64,000 nt of DNA, from assembly GCF_008386235.1 (NCBI RefSeq), contig NZ_CP040671.1, forward strand, positions 2,583,824-2,647,823, given 5' to 3'. Of this stretch, positions 54,009 through 63,871 are shown piece by piece. The notes under the pieces were generated by a model. It did not search any database. It was not told the DNA's origin and saw only the letters and a program-made list of their open reading frames with translations. The position numbers and the translations under genes were made by a program. Origin of the DNA: Thermosynechococcus sp. CL-1 (GTDB lineage Bacteria > Cyanobacteriota > Cyanobacteriia > Thermosynechococcales > Thermosynechococcaceae). Within the stretch, counting starts at the first letter, position 1. The number at the start of each line of letters is the position of its first letter.

Positions 54009-55538
54009 ATGCTGGCACGGGTTTGGAGTGCTGCCGTTCTAGGAATTGACGCGATTCCCGTCGGCGTCGAAGTAGATGTTTCTGGCGGCTTACCGGGGAT
54101 TGTGGTGGTGGGCCTGCCTGATGCGGGTGTGCAAGAGGCACGGGAGCGCGTTAAGGCGGCGATTCGCAATGCCGGTTTTAGCTTCCCAATGCGGCGCATT
54201 GTGGTTAATCTCACCCCCGCCGATTTACGCAAAGAAGGCCCCAGCTTTGATCTCCCTATTAGCATTGGCATCCTAGCCGCTTCAGGACAGGTTTCAACGG
54301 ATTTACTCGGCGATCATCTCTTTCTCGGCGAAGTGTCCCTCGATGGCACGTTACAACCCGTGGCCGGGGTACTGGCGATCGCCGTTGCCGCGCAAGCCCA
54401 AGGCATGACTGGTCTCGTGGTACCCATGGCCAATGTGACAGAAGCAGCGGTGGTGCGGGGGCTCAAGGTCTATGGTTGCCACACCCTCGCCGAAGTCGCG
54501 GCCTTTTTGAATGACCCCAGCTCGCGATCGCCAGCAGCCAATTCTCTGAGTTGCCATGCTCCACCCTCTCCCCGTTTTAGCCTCGACCTCAAGGACGTGA
54601 AGGGGCAGTATCAAGCGCGGCGTGCCCTCGAAATTGCGGCTGCGGGCGGGCACAATCTCATCTTTGTCGGGCCACCGGGGAGTGGTAAAACGATGTTGGC
54701 GCGGCGGTTACCCACAATCTTGCCGCCCTTGACCTTTGAGGAAGCCCTTGAAGTCACCAAAATTCACTCCGTGGCTGGACTGCTCAAAGAACGCGGCCAA
54801 TTGCTCCAAGAACCCCCTTTTCGGAGTCCTCACCACTCTGCCTCTGGCCCTGCCCTTGTGGGGGGTGGCAGTTATCCGCGCCCCGGCGAAATCTCCCTTG
54901 CCCATCGGGGGGTGCTCTTTCTTGATGAATTAACGGAATTCAAGCGGGATGTGTTGGAGTTTTTGCGGCAGCCCCTTGAGGATGGCCAAGTCACCATTGC
55001 CCGCACCCGCCAATCCGTCGTTTTCCCGGCGCAATTTACCCTCGTGGCCAGCACCAATCCCTGCCCCTGTGGCTACTATGGCGATCCAGTGCAACCCTGT
55101 ACCTGCTCGCCGCGCCAGCGAGAACAGTATTGGGCAAAGCTCTCTGGCCCCCTGCTGGATCGCATTGATCTGCAAGTGAGTGTCAGCCGCCTCAAGCCCG
55201 AGGAAATGACCCGCCAAACCCTAGGGGAAGATTCAGCCACGGTACGGCAGCGGGTCTTGGCGGCACGCCAACGCGCCCAACAGCGATTCGCTCAAGAACC
55301 CACTCTCCACTGCAACGCCCAAATGCAAAGCCGCCATCTGCGCCAGTGGTGTCGTTTGGATGAGACTTCGACTAATCTCTTAGAACGGGCGATCGCCCAA
55401 CTGGGACTCTCAGCGCGAGCCACAGACCGTATCCTAAAAGTAGCCCGTACCATTGCTGATCTGGCCGACTGTGAAACGATTGCCGCTGCCCATGTGGCCG
55501 AAGCCATTCAATACCGCACGATTGATCGTCTGCAATAG
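54009..55538 (+). CDS. comM: YifB/ComM-family AAA+ ATPase (Mg-chelatase-like)
   Basis: 509 residues: a Lon-protease-like N-terminal domain (1-170), an AAA+ module with Walker A G-P-P-G-S-G-K-T-M, Walker B V-L-F-L-D-E-L, sensor S-T-N-P-C-P-C-G, a cysteine-rich insert (C-P-C-G-Y-Y...C-T-C), and a C-terminal helical domain. ComM helps branch migration during natural transformation; Thermosynechococcus is naturally competent. It overlaps the next gene by 17 bases. Confidence 0.93.
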   Translation: MLARVWSAAVLGIDAIPVGVEVDVSGGLPGIVVVGLPDAGVQEARERVKAAIRNAGFSFPMRRIVVNLTPADLRKEGPSFDLPISIGILAASGQVSTDLLGDHLFLGEVSLDGTLQPVAGVLAIAVAAQAQGMTGLVVPMANVTEAAVVRGLKVYGCHTLAEVAAFLNDPSSRSPAANSLSCHAPPSPRFSLDLKDVKGQYQARRALEIAAAGGHNLIFVGPPGSGKTMLARRLPTILPPLTFEEALEVTKIHSVAGLLKERGQLLQEPPFRSPHHSASGPALVGGGSYPRPGEISLAHRGVLFLDELTEFKRDVLEFLRQPLEDGQVTIARTRQSVVFPAQFTLVASTNPCPCGYYGDPVQPCTCSPRQREQYWAKLSGPLLDRIDLQVSVSRLKPEEMTRQTLGEDSATVRQRVLAARQRAQQRFAQEPTLHCNAQMQSRHLRQWCRLDETSTNLLERAIAQLGLSARATDRILKVARTIADLADCETIAAAHVAEAIQYRTIDRLQ

Positions 55539-56781
55539 ACGCGGCTGGTTCGCACTCCTACTGGGTTTCTTAGCCCTACTGCTCATCGGCTGTACAACGG
55601 CAACCCAATCCGCGAAGCCCATTGAACTGATTTTCTGGCATGGGGTCAACCCACCCCCCAACCGCGTGATCCTCCAGCGTCTTGTGGATCGCTTCAACGC
55701 CCGCCATCCCCAGATTCATGTCCAAGCTCTCTACGTTGGCCAACCCGACCAGCAGTTACCGAAAATTCTGGCCGCAGTGGTGGGCAATGCCGCACCAGAT
55801 CTGCTCTGGTATAACCCCACGATCACGGGGCAGTTTGTTGATCTGGGTGCTTTGCGTCCCCTTGATGACTGGTGGCAAGCTTCCCCCTACCGCGATCAAG
55901 TTAGTCCTGCCCTGATACCAACAATGCGCTACGGCAACCATTACTGGTCTATTCCCTTTGCCACCAACAACCTTGGAATTTTTTATCGTCCCAGTTTATT
56001 GGCTGCCGCTGGTGTGAAAACACTACCCAGCACATGGCAGGAATTAGAGCAGGTCAGCCAAACCCTAAAGGCACAGGGCATCACCCCGCTACTCCTTGCC
56101 CTTGGCCAAGGGGAATTTGCCGTCTTTACTTGGTTGCCCTTTTTTTGGAGTGCGGGTGGCAGTCTCGGAGACACACCAGAAAGCGCCCACATTGACACAC
56201 CCCCCGCGATCGCGGCTCTTGACTTTTGGCAACGTCTGCGGCAGGAGGGCTTAGCGACACTCTCTGCCCCGGAACGTGGTTATGAACTGGATCAATTGAT
56301 TCGTGGCGAGGTGGCGATGCAAATTACAGGGCCTTGGACGTTGGCGCAACTCCAACAGTCGGGGGTGGATTTTGGCGTTCTACCCATGCCTGCCCTCAAA
56401 ACCGCCGCAACCGCACTGGGGGGCGAAAATCTCTTTGTCTTTCGCTCAACACCGCAACGGGAAGAGGCTGCTCTAGCCTTTTTGGACTACGTTCTCAGTG
56501 AAGAATTTCAAACGGAGTGGGCTTTGGGCACAGGGTATTTGCCCGTGAATGAACGGGTGCGTACCAACGATCGCTATCAGGCCTTTGTGGCACAGCAACC
56601 TGCGCTTCGTGTTTTTCTAGATCAGATGGCCGCTGCTCAGGCACGTCCCAACTTCCGTGGTTATACCCGCTTTTCCCAAACCCTTGGGCGAGCGATCGAA
56701 AGCGTTCTCCTTGGCAAATCAACCCCGCAAGCCGCAGCAGAAACCGCAGAGCAACGTTGGCAACTGATGCGCCCGCGTTAG
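55522..56781 (+). CDS. Lipoprotein solute-binding protein, sugar type (family 1)
   Basis: 419 residues from a TTG start inside the comM 3' end: N-R-R-G-W-F, a hydrophobic stretch and a lipobox L-I-G-C24, so it is lipid-anchored. The mature part has the family 1 fold: [38 protein letters not shown], and Y-L-P-V-N near the end. It would deliver a sugar or polyol to an ABC importer, but no permease or ATPase is adjacent. The frame is open further upstream without an ATG near the signal, so the TTG is chosen on signal-peptide grounds only. Confidence 0.82.
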   Translation: MIVCNRRGWFALLLGFLALLLIGCTTATQSAKPIELIFWHGVNPPPNRVILQRLVDRFNARHPQIHVQALYVGQPDQQLPKILAAVVGNAAPDLLWYNPTITGQFVDLGALRPLDDWWQASPYRDQVSPALIPTMRYGNHYWSIPFATNNLGIFYRPSLLAAAGVKTLPSTWQELEQVSQTLKAQGITPLLLALGQGEFAVFTWLPFFWSAGGSLGDTPESAHIDTPPAIAALDFWQRLRQEGLATLSAPERGYELDQLIRGEVAMQITGPWTLAQLQQSGVDFGVLPMPALKTAATALGGENLFVFRSTPQREEAALAFLDYVLSEEFQTEWALGTGYLPVNERVRTNDRYQAFVAQQPALRVFLDQMAAAQARPNFRGYTRFSQTLGRAIESVLLGKSTPQAAAETAEQRWQLMRPR

Positions 56782-57794
56782 AAGAGACTGCCCGCCGCCT
56801 TGACCATATTGGCTGGGTTAAAGGCATCCATGGCAGCAGTGGCCTCATAACCACAGTGCACCATGCAGTCACGGCACTTGGGATTGCCACTTTTGTGGCC
56901 ATACTTCTCCCACTCCGTATTTTCAATCAGTTCCTTCCAAGTCTTGTAATGCCCTTCATTGAGGAGATAGCAGGGTTTCTGCCAACCCAACACACTATAG
57001 CTGGGCATGCCCCAAGGGGTACACTCATAGTCCTTTTCACCCACAAGGAAATCAAGGAACAGGGGATTGTGGTTAAAGTTCCACTTCTTCTGACCCGCAC
57101 GGTAAGGGGCAAGGATTTCACGGAAGAGGGCACGGGTTTGCTCCCGCTTGAGGAAGTGCTCCTGATCCGGTGCCCACTCATAGGCGTAGCCCGGCGAGAT
57201 CATCATGCCATCCACCCCTAGGGAACTCACGAAATCAAAGAATTCCTGCATTTCCTTAGGATCCACCCCTTCAAAAATTGTCGTATTGGTGGTGACACGG
57301 AAGCCCTTGGCTTTAGCCGCTTTAATCGCTTTCACCGCAATATCAAAGACCCCTTTGCGATCCACGCATTTGTCGTGCCACTCCCGCAGACCATCGAGGT
57401 GAACGCTGAAGCTAAAGTAGGGGGAGGGCTTGAATTTGTGGAGATTTTCCTCTAGGAGAATACCGTTGGTGCACAGATAAACAAACTTCCGCCGTGCCAC
57501 CAAGCCACTGACAATTTCATCAATTTGCGGGTGCAGCAGGGGTTCCCCACCGGGAATGGCAACAATCGGTGCACCACATTCTTCAACGGCGCGGAAGCAT
57601 TCCTCTGGGGTGAGATATTTGCGCAGGACTTCAAGGGGATGCTGAATTTTACCGCAGCCCGAGCAGGCTAGATTACAGCGAAAGAGAGGCTCAAGCATCA
57701 AGGTGAGGGGAAAGCGCTTTTTGCCCTGTAGGCGTTGTGAGATGATATAGGTCGCGACTTCCACTGCCTGCTTGATGTGGACTCCCATGGGCAA
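56778..57794 (-). CDS. hpnH: Radical SAM adenosylhopane synthase HpnH
   Basis: 338 residues. Radical SAM cluster C40-N-L-A-C44-S-G-C47, followed by G-G-E-P-L-L-H-P (the SAM-binding GGEP), and a C-terminal extra Cys cluster ([10 protein letters not shown]). HpnH adds the 5'-deoxyadenosyl group to diploptene, the first step in making extended hopanoids. No squalene-hopene cyclase is in this window. It interlocks stops with the binding-protein gene. The second in-frame ATG (M-G-V-H) is an alternative start. Confidence 0.93.
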   Translation of the reverse strand: MPMGVHIKQAVEVATYIISQRLQGKKRFPLTLMLEPLFRCNLACSGCGKIQHPLEVLRKYLTPEECFRAVEECGAPIVAIPGGEPLLHPQIDEIVSGLVARRKFVYLCTNGILLEENLHKFKPSPYFSFSVHLDGLREWHDKCVDRKGVFDIAVKAIKAAKAKGFRVTTNTTIFEGVDPKEMQEFFDFVSSLGVDGMMISPGYAYEWAPDQEHFLKREQTRALFREILAPYRAGQKKWNFNHNPLFLDFLVGEKDYECTPWGMPSYSVLGWQKPCYLLNEGHYKTWKELIENTEWEKYGHKSGNPKCRDCMVHCGYEATAAMDAFNPANMVKAAGSLF

Positions 57795-57986
57795 TTCTCC
57801 TCAATGTGGCTAATTTTCTAGCCAAGACGCTTAATAGATGTTTATAGTTGTAGCAGCTTTGTGGGCGATCGCCAAAGTGTCCTATCAGGTTTGCAAAGTG
57901 GCACACTATGCTCGTGCTCACGAGGGTAGCGGCAGCGACAGTGAAAATTTTTGCAAAATCCCCTAGCCAATCTTGACAGAGATACC

Positions 57987-57992
57987 TATAAT
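57987..57992 (+). promoter_or_regulatory. Candidate -10 box for the rne leader or a small RNA
   Basis: TATAAT is a perfect -10. A TTGACA at 57973-57978 is only eight bases upstream and so cannot be its -35. The normal -35 position (near 57964) is poor, so an activator or alternative sigma factor may be needed. Confidence 0.4.
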
Positions 57993-58029
57993 CAGAGACC
58001 ATTAGAGGTACTGTAGAAAAATCCCTTTT

Positions 58030-58066
58030 GCTTAACCTCCATAGCCTAAGAGACCAAAGGTTAAGC
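58030..58066 (+). ncRNA. Nine-pair hairpin in the rne leader
   Basis: GCTTAACCT (58030-58038) pairs perfectly with AGGTTAAGC (58058-58066) around a 19-base loop. Together with the terminator at 58109-58132 this could be a short RNA of about 130 bases. Confidence 0.45.
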
Positions 58067-58108
58067 ATAGACTTTCATCAAGGCTGGCATGGGGTGACAT
58101 CTTTTCCT

Positions 58109-58132
58109 TCTGCAAGTCGTGCAGAGCTTTTT
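58109..58132 (+). terminator. Intrinsic terminator inside the rne leader
   Basis: TCTGCA (58109-58114), loop AGTCG, TGCAGA (58120-58125), then GC and five T (58128-58132). It lies 188 bases before the rne start. Confidence 0.6.
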
Positions 58133-58320
58133 AGGTATCACCACAGTTGCGTTCCGCGTTCCAATGCCAACCCACCTCTACAGGAACCCTTTTCCCAACC
58201 ATCTTAAAGCCAAACTTGCACACGTCCCTTACAGGGGCAAGAGTGGCTAAACACTGTGCTAGATGCCTTTAGCCCATTCATGCTGACGTTTGTTTTGTTA
58301 AGAAATTCTAAGGATAATGA

Positions 58321-60309
58321 ATGCCTAAGCAAATTATTATTGCCGAGGAACATCGGCTAGCGGCGGTCTTTGCCGAAGATCAAATTCAAGAATTGATTGT
58401 GGCCACGGGAACCCATCAGGTGGGGGACATCTACCTTGGGGTGGTTGAAAATGTCCTACCGGGCATTGATGCTGCCTTTGTCAACTTGGGGGATGCCTCC
58501 CGTAATGGCTTTATCCATGTCACTGACCTTGGCCCATTGCGCCTGAAGCGAACGGCTGGAGCAATCACGGAATTGCTCGCACCACAGCAAAAAGTGCTGG
58601 TTCAGGTCATGAAGGAACCCACGGGCACCAAGGGGCCACGGCTGACCGGAAATATTTCGTTGCCCGGACGCTATCTCGTGCTGATGCCCTATGGTCGGGG
58701 GGTGAATCTATCGCGACGGATTACCAATGAAGCGGAACGGCATCGGCTACGTGCCCTGGGCATTTTGGTCAAACCTGCTGGCATGGGGCTACTAGTGCGC
58801 ACAGAGGCCGAGGGTGTCTCCGAAGAGGCCATTCTTGAGGATTTGGAACTCCTGCAACGGCAGTGGGAAACGATCCAACAGCAGGCGGCCTCCAGCCGTC
58901 CTCCCCAGCTTCTGGGGCGCGATGATGACTTTATCCAAAAAGTCTTGCGGGATGTCTATAGCAGTGATGTCAACCGCATTGTGGTGGATACGCCCGATGG
59001 GGTCAAACGGGTCAAACAGCACCTGAAAAACTGGAATGTCAATAAGCCGGTGGGGGTTCTCATTGACTATCACCAAGAACCCATTCCCATTTTGGATTAC
59101 TTTCGGGTGAATGCTGCCATTCGTGAGGCCCTGAAACCCCGTGTGGATTTGCCCTCCGGTGGCTATATCATCATTCAACCGACAGAGGCACTGACGGTCA
59201 TTGATGTGAACTCCGGTTCATTCACCAGTTCAGCCACCTCGCGGGAAACAGTGCTGTGGACAAACTGCGAAGCGGCTACGGAGATTGCTCGCCAACTGCG
59301 ACTGCGCAATATTGCTGGCGTGATCATTGTGGATTTTATTGACATGGATTCCCGCCGCGACCAGTTGCAACTGCTGGAGCACTTTAGTAAAGCCCTGCGT
59401 GCTGATAAAGCTCGCCCCCAAATTGCTCAACTCTCAGAACTGGGGCTGGTGGAATTGACCCGCAAACGCCAAGGGCAAAATATCTATGAACTTTTTGGCC
59501 GTCCCTGTAGTGCCTGTGGGGGCTTGGGTCACTTGGTGCATTTACCCGGTGAACCGGAGGATAGCCCCGGCGAAATTGTCGAGCGATCGCCCATGCCGCG
59601 TCCACCGGAGCCACGCCGCAGTTTAGAATCCCGCACTGAACCCAATGGCTTTGCCAGTAGCAGCCTAGAGACCCAACTCATTAACCACCCTGACTATCAA
59701 GCGGTGGGGGGTATTCGCCCGCGTGCTTCCCGCAGTAGTCATCCACCAGCCCCACGCAGTCCTCGCCGTGCCTCCGAAAATGGCAATGGCCGCAAGGTGA
59801 TTACCATGCCTACAGAAACGGCGCCGCCGCCAGTGGTCAAAGTGGAGAGCCGTCCGCCGCGCCCTGCCCGTCCTAGCCGCTCTGAACCAGCGGAAGTGAT
59901 TACCGTAACAATGACGGATCAAGAGCAGGCAGTCTATGCGGAAATGGGAATTTCACCCCTTGTGCTGCACTCTGAAGAGGTGAAGAATCCGCGGGGAACG
60001 ATTGTGATGGTGGCACGCCCCGGCCAAGACCCCCTACCCCTGCCCCAGAAAACTGCACGACCCGTCAGTGAGGGAATGCCTGAGGATATCCCAGAGACTG
60101 CTGATGAGCCGCCCTCCTCTGTGGTTAGCACGATTAATGTCGAGCCGATTGCGGCCACCACGCTGCTCAATACCAGTGAGTCAGAAGTCACGACCGAGTC
60201 TGAATCCGGCGGGGAAGCATCCACTCCAGAGGCCTCCGTGCCCGCAGGTCGGCGGCGGCGGCGACGGGTCACCACTAGCGAGCAGCTCTCCCTCGATGCC
60301 AATACTTAG
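58321..60309 (+). CDS. rne: Ribonuclease E/G
   Basis: 662 residues. S1-containing N-terminus (G-V-V-E-N-V-L-P-G-I-D-A-A-F-V), 5' sensor, DNase I-like part with metal Asp in V-I-D-V-N-S-G-S-F and I-I-V-D-F-I-D-M, and Zn-link C-S-A-C. The disordered Pro/Arg-rich tail (430-662) ends with six arginines (G-R-R-R-R-R-R-V-T-T), the cyanobacterial motif known to bind PNPase. The tail is compact compared with E. coli. glsA starts eight bases after it. Confidence 0.96.
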   Translation: MPKQIIIAEEHRLAAVFAEDQIQELIVATGTHQVGDIYLGVVENVLPGIDAAFVNLGDASRNGFIHVTDLGPLRLKRTAGAITELLAPQQKVLVQVMKEPTGTKGPRLTGNISLPGRYLVLMPYGRGVNLSRRITNEAERHRLRALGILVKPAGMGLLVRTEAEGVSEEAILEDLELLQRQWETIQQQAASSRPPQLLGRDDDFIQKVLRDVYSSDVNRIVVDTPDGVKRVKQHLKNWNVNKPVGVLIDYHQEPIPILDYFRVNAAIREALKPRVDLPSGGYIIIQPTEALTVIDVNSGSFTSSATSRETVLWTNCEAATEIARQLRLRNIAGVIIVDFIDMDSRRDQLQLLEHFSKALRADKARPQIAQLSELGLVELTRKRQGQNIYELFGRPCSACGGLGHLVHLPGEPEDSPGEIVERSPMPRPPEPRRSLESRTEPNGFASSSLETQLINHPDYQAVGGIRPRASRSSHPPAPRSPRRASENGNGRKVITMPTETAPPPVVKVESRPPRPARPSRSEPAEVITVTMTDQEQAVYAEMGISPLVLHSEEVKNPRGTIVMVARPGQDPLPLPQKTARPVSEGMPEDIPETADEPPSSVVSTINVEPIAATTLLNTSESEVTTESESGGEASTPEASVPAGRRRRRRVTTSEQLSLDANT

Positions 60310-60317
60310 GCTCAGCA

Positions 60318-61202
60318 ATGTTGGGGGATCTAGACCCTGCCCTCATCCAAGAGTGGCTCAAGGCTGCATCGGCAGAACTTCCTCAGGGGGAACCCCTTCA
60401 ACGGTTGCCGCGGGTGGGGTCTGAAGCCTTTGCCTTTGCCCTTGTTACCCCAAAGCACCAGTTTACCCTTGGGCGTTCCAATTTGCGCTTTCCCTTAATG
60501 AGCGCAATTAAGCCCTTCTTGCTGCTGTATGCCTTAACGCTGTGGCAGGAGCAGGTGTGGACGTGGGTGGGACAGCGCCCCTCAGATTACCCCTATAACT
60601 CTGTGTTGCAGTTAACCCTTGATCAGGGGTGGCCGCGCAATCCCATGATTAATAGTGGAGCGATCGCCCTTGCTAGCCAATTGGCTCATGTTGGCGGTGT
60701 TGCGGTCTTTCAGACTTGGCTCAATGAGTGTGCGGGTACGCAGTTGCAGGTGGATCAAGAGGTGTTAGCAGCCGTTTATCGCCATCCCAACTGGCAAAAT
60801 CGCACCCTTGCCCACTTTTTAGTGGAGTCTGGACGCATTGCCGATGCCGGGGTTGCCCTTGAGATCTACAATCAGGTGTGCTGTTTCCAAGGAACGATTG
60901 AGGAAGTGGCGCGCTTGGGTCTCCTGTTGGCACTGCCCCATGACAAGGTGAGCGATCGCCATCGTCAGCAGGTGAATGTGCTTATGCTCACCTGTGGCCT
61001 CTACGAGGACTCCCCCCGCTATGCCCTAGAGATTGGCTTGCCTGTGAAATCGGGTGTCAGCGGTGTGATTTTGGCCATTGTGCCGCGACAGGGGGCGATC
61101 GCCTGCTACAGCCCACCCCTTGATCCCAGTGGCAACTCGATTTTAGGTCTATACCTGCTCCAGCGCATCAGCCGCCACTTCGGCCTCAGTCCCTTGAGCT
61201 AA
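60318..61202 (+). CDS. glsA: Glutaminase
   Basis: 294-residue serine-dependent glutaminase: catalytic S62-A-I-K65 (S-x-x-K), N-P-M-I-N-S-G-A-I, Y-N-Q-V-C-C and K-S-G-V-S-G. It hydrolyses glutamine to glutamate and ammonia. Starts eight bases past rne. Its last 54 bases overlap the convergent jag gene, a long overlap for this genome. Confidence 0.92.
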   Translation: MLGDLDPALIQEWLKAASAELPQGEPLQRLPRVGSEAFAFALVTPKHQFTLGRSNLRFPLMSAIKPFLLLYALTLWQEQVWTWVGQRPSDYPYNSVLQLTLDQGWPRNPMINSGAIALASQLAHVGGVAVFQTWLNECAGTQLQVDQEVLAAVYRHPNWQNRTLAHFLVESGRIADAGVALEIYNQVCCFQGTIEEVARLGLLLALPHDKVSDRHRQQVNVLMLTCGLYEDSPRYALEIGLPVKSGVSGVILAIVPRQGAIACYSPPLDPSGNSILGLYLLQRISRHFGLSPLS

Positions 61203-61685
61203 CTGCACCACCAAGCGGCGATCCGGTTCCTCTCCATAACTAAAGGTTTCAAGGCGATCGCTCTCTACCTTAATGAGGCTATGAACAACACGCCGCTCTG
61301 CCGCTGACAGGGAGCGAATTTCAACGGGTTTACCGGTGTTGAGGACTTGGGCAGCCACCTGATGGGCAATCTCCTGCAACTGGCGATAACGGGCGCGGCG
61401 ATAGCCCGCCAATTCTAGGGTAAAAGCCGTTTGCTCCTGCCGCGATCGCCCCAAATTCAACGTGGCATTGAGCAGATATTGCAACGCATCGAGAGCTTGG
61501 GCATTGTTGGCCAGCAGGGATTCAATTTGCGCAGCACTCAGGGACTGGCGATCGATCTCTAGCCAGTGCCCCGGCACCACACCTGCCAACGGAGACTCGA
61601 CCACAGAAACGGTTGTCTTAAAGCCTGCTAGAGCAAGTGCCTGTTCCAGCCACGCACACCCCGCAGCAATTGGATCAGCGGTCAT
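61149..61685 (-). CDS. jag: Jag/KhpB-type RNA-binding protein (KH and R3H)
   Basis: 178 residues with a KH-like region (W-L-E-I-D-R-Q-S... L-L-N-A-T-L-N-L) and a C-terminal R3H (E-R-R-V-V-H-S-L-I). The Jag N-terminal domain is absent, as usual in cyanobacteria. Start at ATG 61685, with GGGGAGG directly upstream. It lies eight bases after yidC on the same strand, the standard rnpA-yidC-jag order. It probably binds RNA; the role here is untested. Confidence 0.85.
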   Translation of the reverse strand: MTADPIAAGCAWLEQALALAGFKTTVSVVESPLAGVVPGHWLEIDRQSLSAAQIESLLANNAQALDALQYLLNATLNLGRSRQEQTAFTLELAGYRRARYRQLQEIAHQVAAQVLNTGKPVEIRSLSAAERRVVHSLIKVESDRLETFSYGEEPDRRLVVQLAQGTEAEVAADALEQV

Positions 61686-61693
61686 GCCTCCCC

Positions 61694-62899
61694 TCAACTT
61701 GATGGATGACGCTTGGCTTTAGTGGCCTTGGCACTTTTAGCCCCCTTGCCCTCAAAGGGAAGAGCCGCCCGATTTTTAATGGCTTCAGCCCGCTCCTGCT
61801 CCTCCACGAGTTTCTGCAGGTTCTCTGGCAGCGGCTCCTGTTGAAGAATAAAGGTCTGCACCGTCTGGAAGATGTTGGCGATTAGCATATAGAGCAGCAC
61901 CCCTGCCGGCAATGGGAAAAAGAGAAACATCCCAGAGAAGATGATCGGTGTCAATTGATTCACGGTTTGCTGCTGCGGGTTATTGCTGCTGCCTTGGCCA
62001 GAGAGCAACTGGTTGACGTAGAGACTGACGCCAAAGCCAAGGATCATGATCAGGATATCCCAGTGGATCGCGCCCCAATTAAACTGGCGTGTGCCATCGG
62101 GCAGCGTGATGAAGAGTTCCCCTTGATCAATGGCACCCACATGGCCAAGGGCAGAGATAAAGAGGAAACCTTTATCCGCCGCAATCCCCGGAATCGTTCC
62201 CTGAACCGTTACATCACCGGCTTGCAGGGCTTGCAGATGCCCCTCACTGTCAATGGTTGCCCGCTCTTGACCGCGAATAATTTGCCACTTGGGTTGCAGG
62301 TGACTATTGGGATAGGCGGCGGCCAGTTCACTAAAGGGTTTCCCCTCCTTGGTTTGGAATTGGAGATCCACCGTTTGACCCACTGGAATCTTGGTACCGC
62401 TGGGAACCACCGCCTGAATGGGGAAGTGGATGCCCTCATCAACGTAGATATTTTGCGGCTTAGTGGCAAAGGGCTGGGCTAAGACAGTTTGATCAGGAGG
62501 AACAATTTGCAGGTTGAGCTGGTAATTCACATCAGCAAAGGGTGATCCGCGGAGCGTGGCAAAGAGAGCAAAGAGAATCGGTAACTGCAATAGCAGAGGA
62601 AAACACCCCGCCAAGGGATTACCAAACTCCCTATAGACCTCTGCCATTGCCTTTTGCTGTTCGGCAGGATTATCCTTGTATTTCTGTTGGATTTCCTGCA
62701 TCCGTTTTTGCATGATCGGCTGCACCACTTTCATGCGCCGCATATTGCGAATGGATCCCGCACTGAGGGGATAGACGGCAAAGCGCACCACCAGTGTCAG
62801 CGCCACAATCGCAAGGCCATAGCTGGGCACAATCCCATAGAAAAAGTCAAGGATTGGCAGCATGACATTGTTGGAGAGGAAACCGATACCAAAATCCAT
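61694..62899 (-). CDS. yidC: Membrane protein insertase YidC
   Basis: 401 residues; inserts thylakoid and plasma-membrane proteins. It has the conserved start M-D-F-G-I-G-F, helices near 20-40, 92-110, 275-300 and 325-345, and a large extracytosolic insertion (about 115-265, with beta-rich I-G-Q-T-V-D-L type sequence). The basic tail (A-K-A-T-K-A-K-R-H) binds ribosomes. The frame reaches 62911 (four more residues), but M-D-F-G matches other cyanobacteria. Confidence 0.93.
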   Translation of the reverse strand: MDFGIGFLSNNVMLPILDFFYGIVPSYGLAIVALTLVVRFAVYPLSAGSIRNMRRMKVVQPIMQKRMQEIQQKYKDNPAEQQKAMAEVYREFGNPLAGCFPLLLQLPILFALFATLRGSPFADVNYQLNLQIVPPDQTVLAQPFATKPQNIYVDEGIHFPIQAVVPSGTKIPVGQTVDLQFQTKEGKPFSELAAAYPNSHLQPKWQIIRGQERATIDSEGHLQALQAGDVTVQGTIPGIAADKGFLFISALGHVGAIDQGELFITLPDGTRQFNWGAIHWDILIMILGFGVSLYVNQLLSGQGSSNNPQQQTVNQLTPIIFSGMFLFFPLPAGVLLYMLIANIFQTVQTFILQQEPLPENLQKLVEEQERAEAIKNRAALPFEGKGAKSAKATKAKRHPSS

Positions 62900-62946
62900 G
62901 GAATCCTGCAATTAGGGGTGAACAGTTAACAGAACTATCTTAGGTC

Positions 62947-63684
62947 TTAAGAACCAATCGCGCCACTGACACTTTTGGCAGCGGGACTCAATTTGGCAGA
63001 AATATAGTCATAAATTTCACGGAAGCGGGGGACAGCGCGCATTTCTAAGCGGCTACCATCTTTGAGAGTGACGACCATATCACCGTAGGCGCCCCAGCCG
63101 CGAGGAACGGTGACGACTTTGGTGATTTCGCTATAAATGACATCGGAGCGATCGCGCCCCATCCAGCCGCCAATCACCGTAATCCGCCGATTTGTAATGC
63201 GGTAGCGCAGCCAAAGGGCACGGACAATGGCACCAACGGTAAGGGGCAGACAAATCACCGTTAGCCCCAACAGTAAGTTGATCACTAAGTCACCCCAATG
63301 GGGACCGCCTTCGTAGAAAACGTCTTCGGAAATTCCCGGCATCGTCAGTACCCCTGCTTTGGCCATTAACTGCGTCAATTCAGCGCGACAGTCCTCGTCA
63401 CTCACTTTTAGTGCCGCCTGACGCACTACCACAATCATATCCCACCCTGCGGCGATCTGCGGTAAGAGTGGGTGGATCACCCGTCGCCATTGCCGCTTCA
63501 AACGGTTGCGATCAACGGCTCGCTTACTCACCTTTTTGCTGACCACAATGCCCAGCCGTGGTGCCGCCTTGACGGCTTGGGGCGCCAGCCAAAGAACGGC
63601 CAGTTTGCCGTGGTGGGCAGTTTTGTGTTGATAGACGCGGTCAAAATCATGGCGATCGCGCAGGCGATGTTGAGGAGGCAACAC
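62947..63684 (-). CDS. rnpA: RNase P protein subunit fused to a membrane PH-domain protein
   Basis: 245 residues. 1-113 is a full RnpA (R-L-R-D-R-H-D-F, K-R-A-V-D-R-N-R-L-K-R-Q-W-R-R). From Met115 on it is a bacterial PH domain protein: M-P-G-I-S-E-D-V-F-Y-E-G-G, a membrane helix (132-155), Y-R-I-T-N-R-R and T-V-P-R-G-W-G-A-Y-G-D. In other cyanobacteria, as I remember, these are separate neighbouring genes (rnpA, PH gene, yidC). The start GTG overlaps the rpmH stop (TAGTG). The internal ATG (63342-63340) could yield a separate PH protein. Confidence 0.9.
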   Translation of the reverse strand: MLPPQHRLRDRHDFDRVYQHKTAHHGKLAVLWLAPQAVKAAPRLGIVVSKKVSKRAVDRNRLKRQWRRVIHPLLPQIAAGWDMIVVVRQAALKVSDEDCRAELTQLMAKAGVLTMPGISEDVFYEGGPHWGDLVINLLLGLTVICLPLTVGAIVRALWLRYRITNRRITVIGGWMGRDRSDVIYSEITKVVTVPRGWGAYGDMVVTLKDGSRLEMRAVPRFREIYDYISAKLSPAAKSVSGAIGS

Positions 63685-63821
63685 TAGACGGCCAGCCGTG
63701 CCCGCCCTTTACGCCGCCGTGCCTTAATCACGTTCTGACCGGATTTGGTACGCATGCGCGCCCGGAACCCAGAGGTGCGTTTACGTTTGCGGACAGTGCC
63801 GCCCAGTGTACGTTGCGTCAT
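63684..63821 (-). CDS. rpmH: 50S ribosomal protein L34
   Basis: 45 residues, very basic: [32 protein letters not shown]. Classical rpmH-rnpA order; the stop TAG shares a G with the rnpA GTG. It is short, so easily missed. Confidence 0.95.
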   Translation of the reverse strand: MTQRTLGGTVRKRKRTSGFRARMRTKSGQNVIKARRRKGRARLAV

Positions 63822-63849
63822 AGCTGTTGCAGTTATGATGGTTGATCAG

Positions 63850-63871
63850 AAAAAACACTGCCCCAAGGGGC
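63850..63871 (-). terminator. Hairpin with T-run in the rpmH leader
   Basis: On the minus strand GCCCCTTGGGGC (complement of 63860-63871) is followed by AGTG and six T. It lies about 28 bases upstream of rpmH. It may terminate a gene beyond the window or attenuate rpmH. A 14-base palindrome (AGCCCTGCAGGGCT) also lies upstream, near 63930. Confidence 0.45.

Larger units (their letters stand above)
57795..58320. other. 526-base region between hpnH and rne (long structured rne leader)
   Basis: No protein gene is supported here. On the plus strand it contains a -10 like element (57987-57992), a long-loop hairpin (58030-58066) and an intrinsic terminator (58109-58132), then about 190 bases with no structure that I can define. 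Cyanobacterial rne is known to be autoregulated through its 5' UTR. The hpnH promoter should lie in the left part, but I see no clear box. Confidence 0.55.

Noticed and set aside
57973..57992. TTGACA and TATAAT as one sigma70 promoter
   Set aside because: The spacer is only eight bases, so the two cannot act together; only the -10 is kept as a candidate.
57691..58068. 125-codon minus-strand frame overlapping hpnH and its upstream region
   Set aside because: It overlaps the start of hpnH in another frame, has no family features, and covers the structured rne leader.
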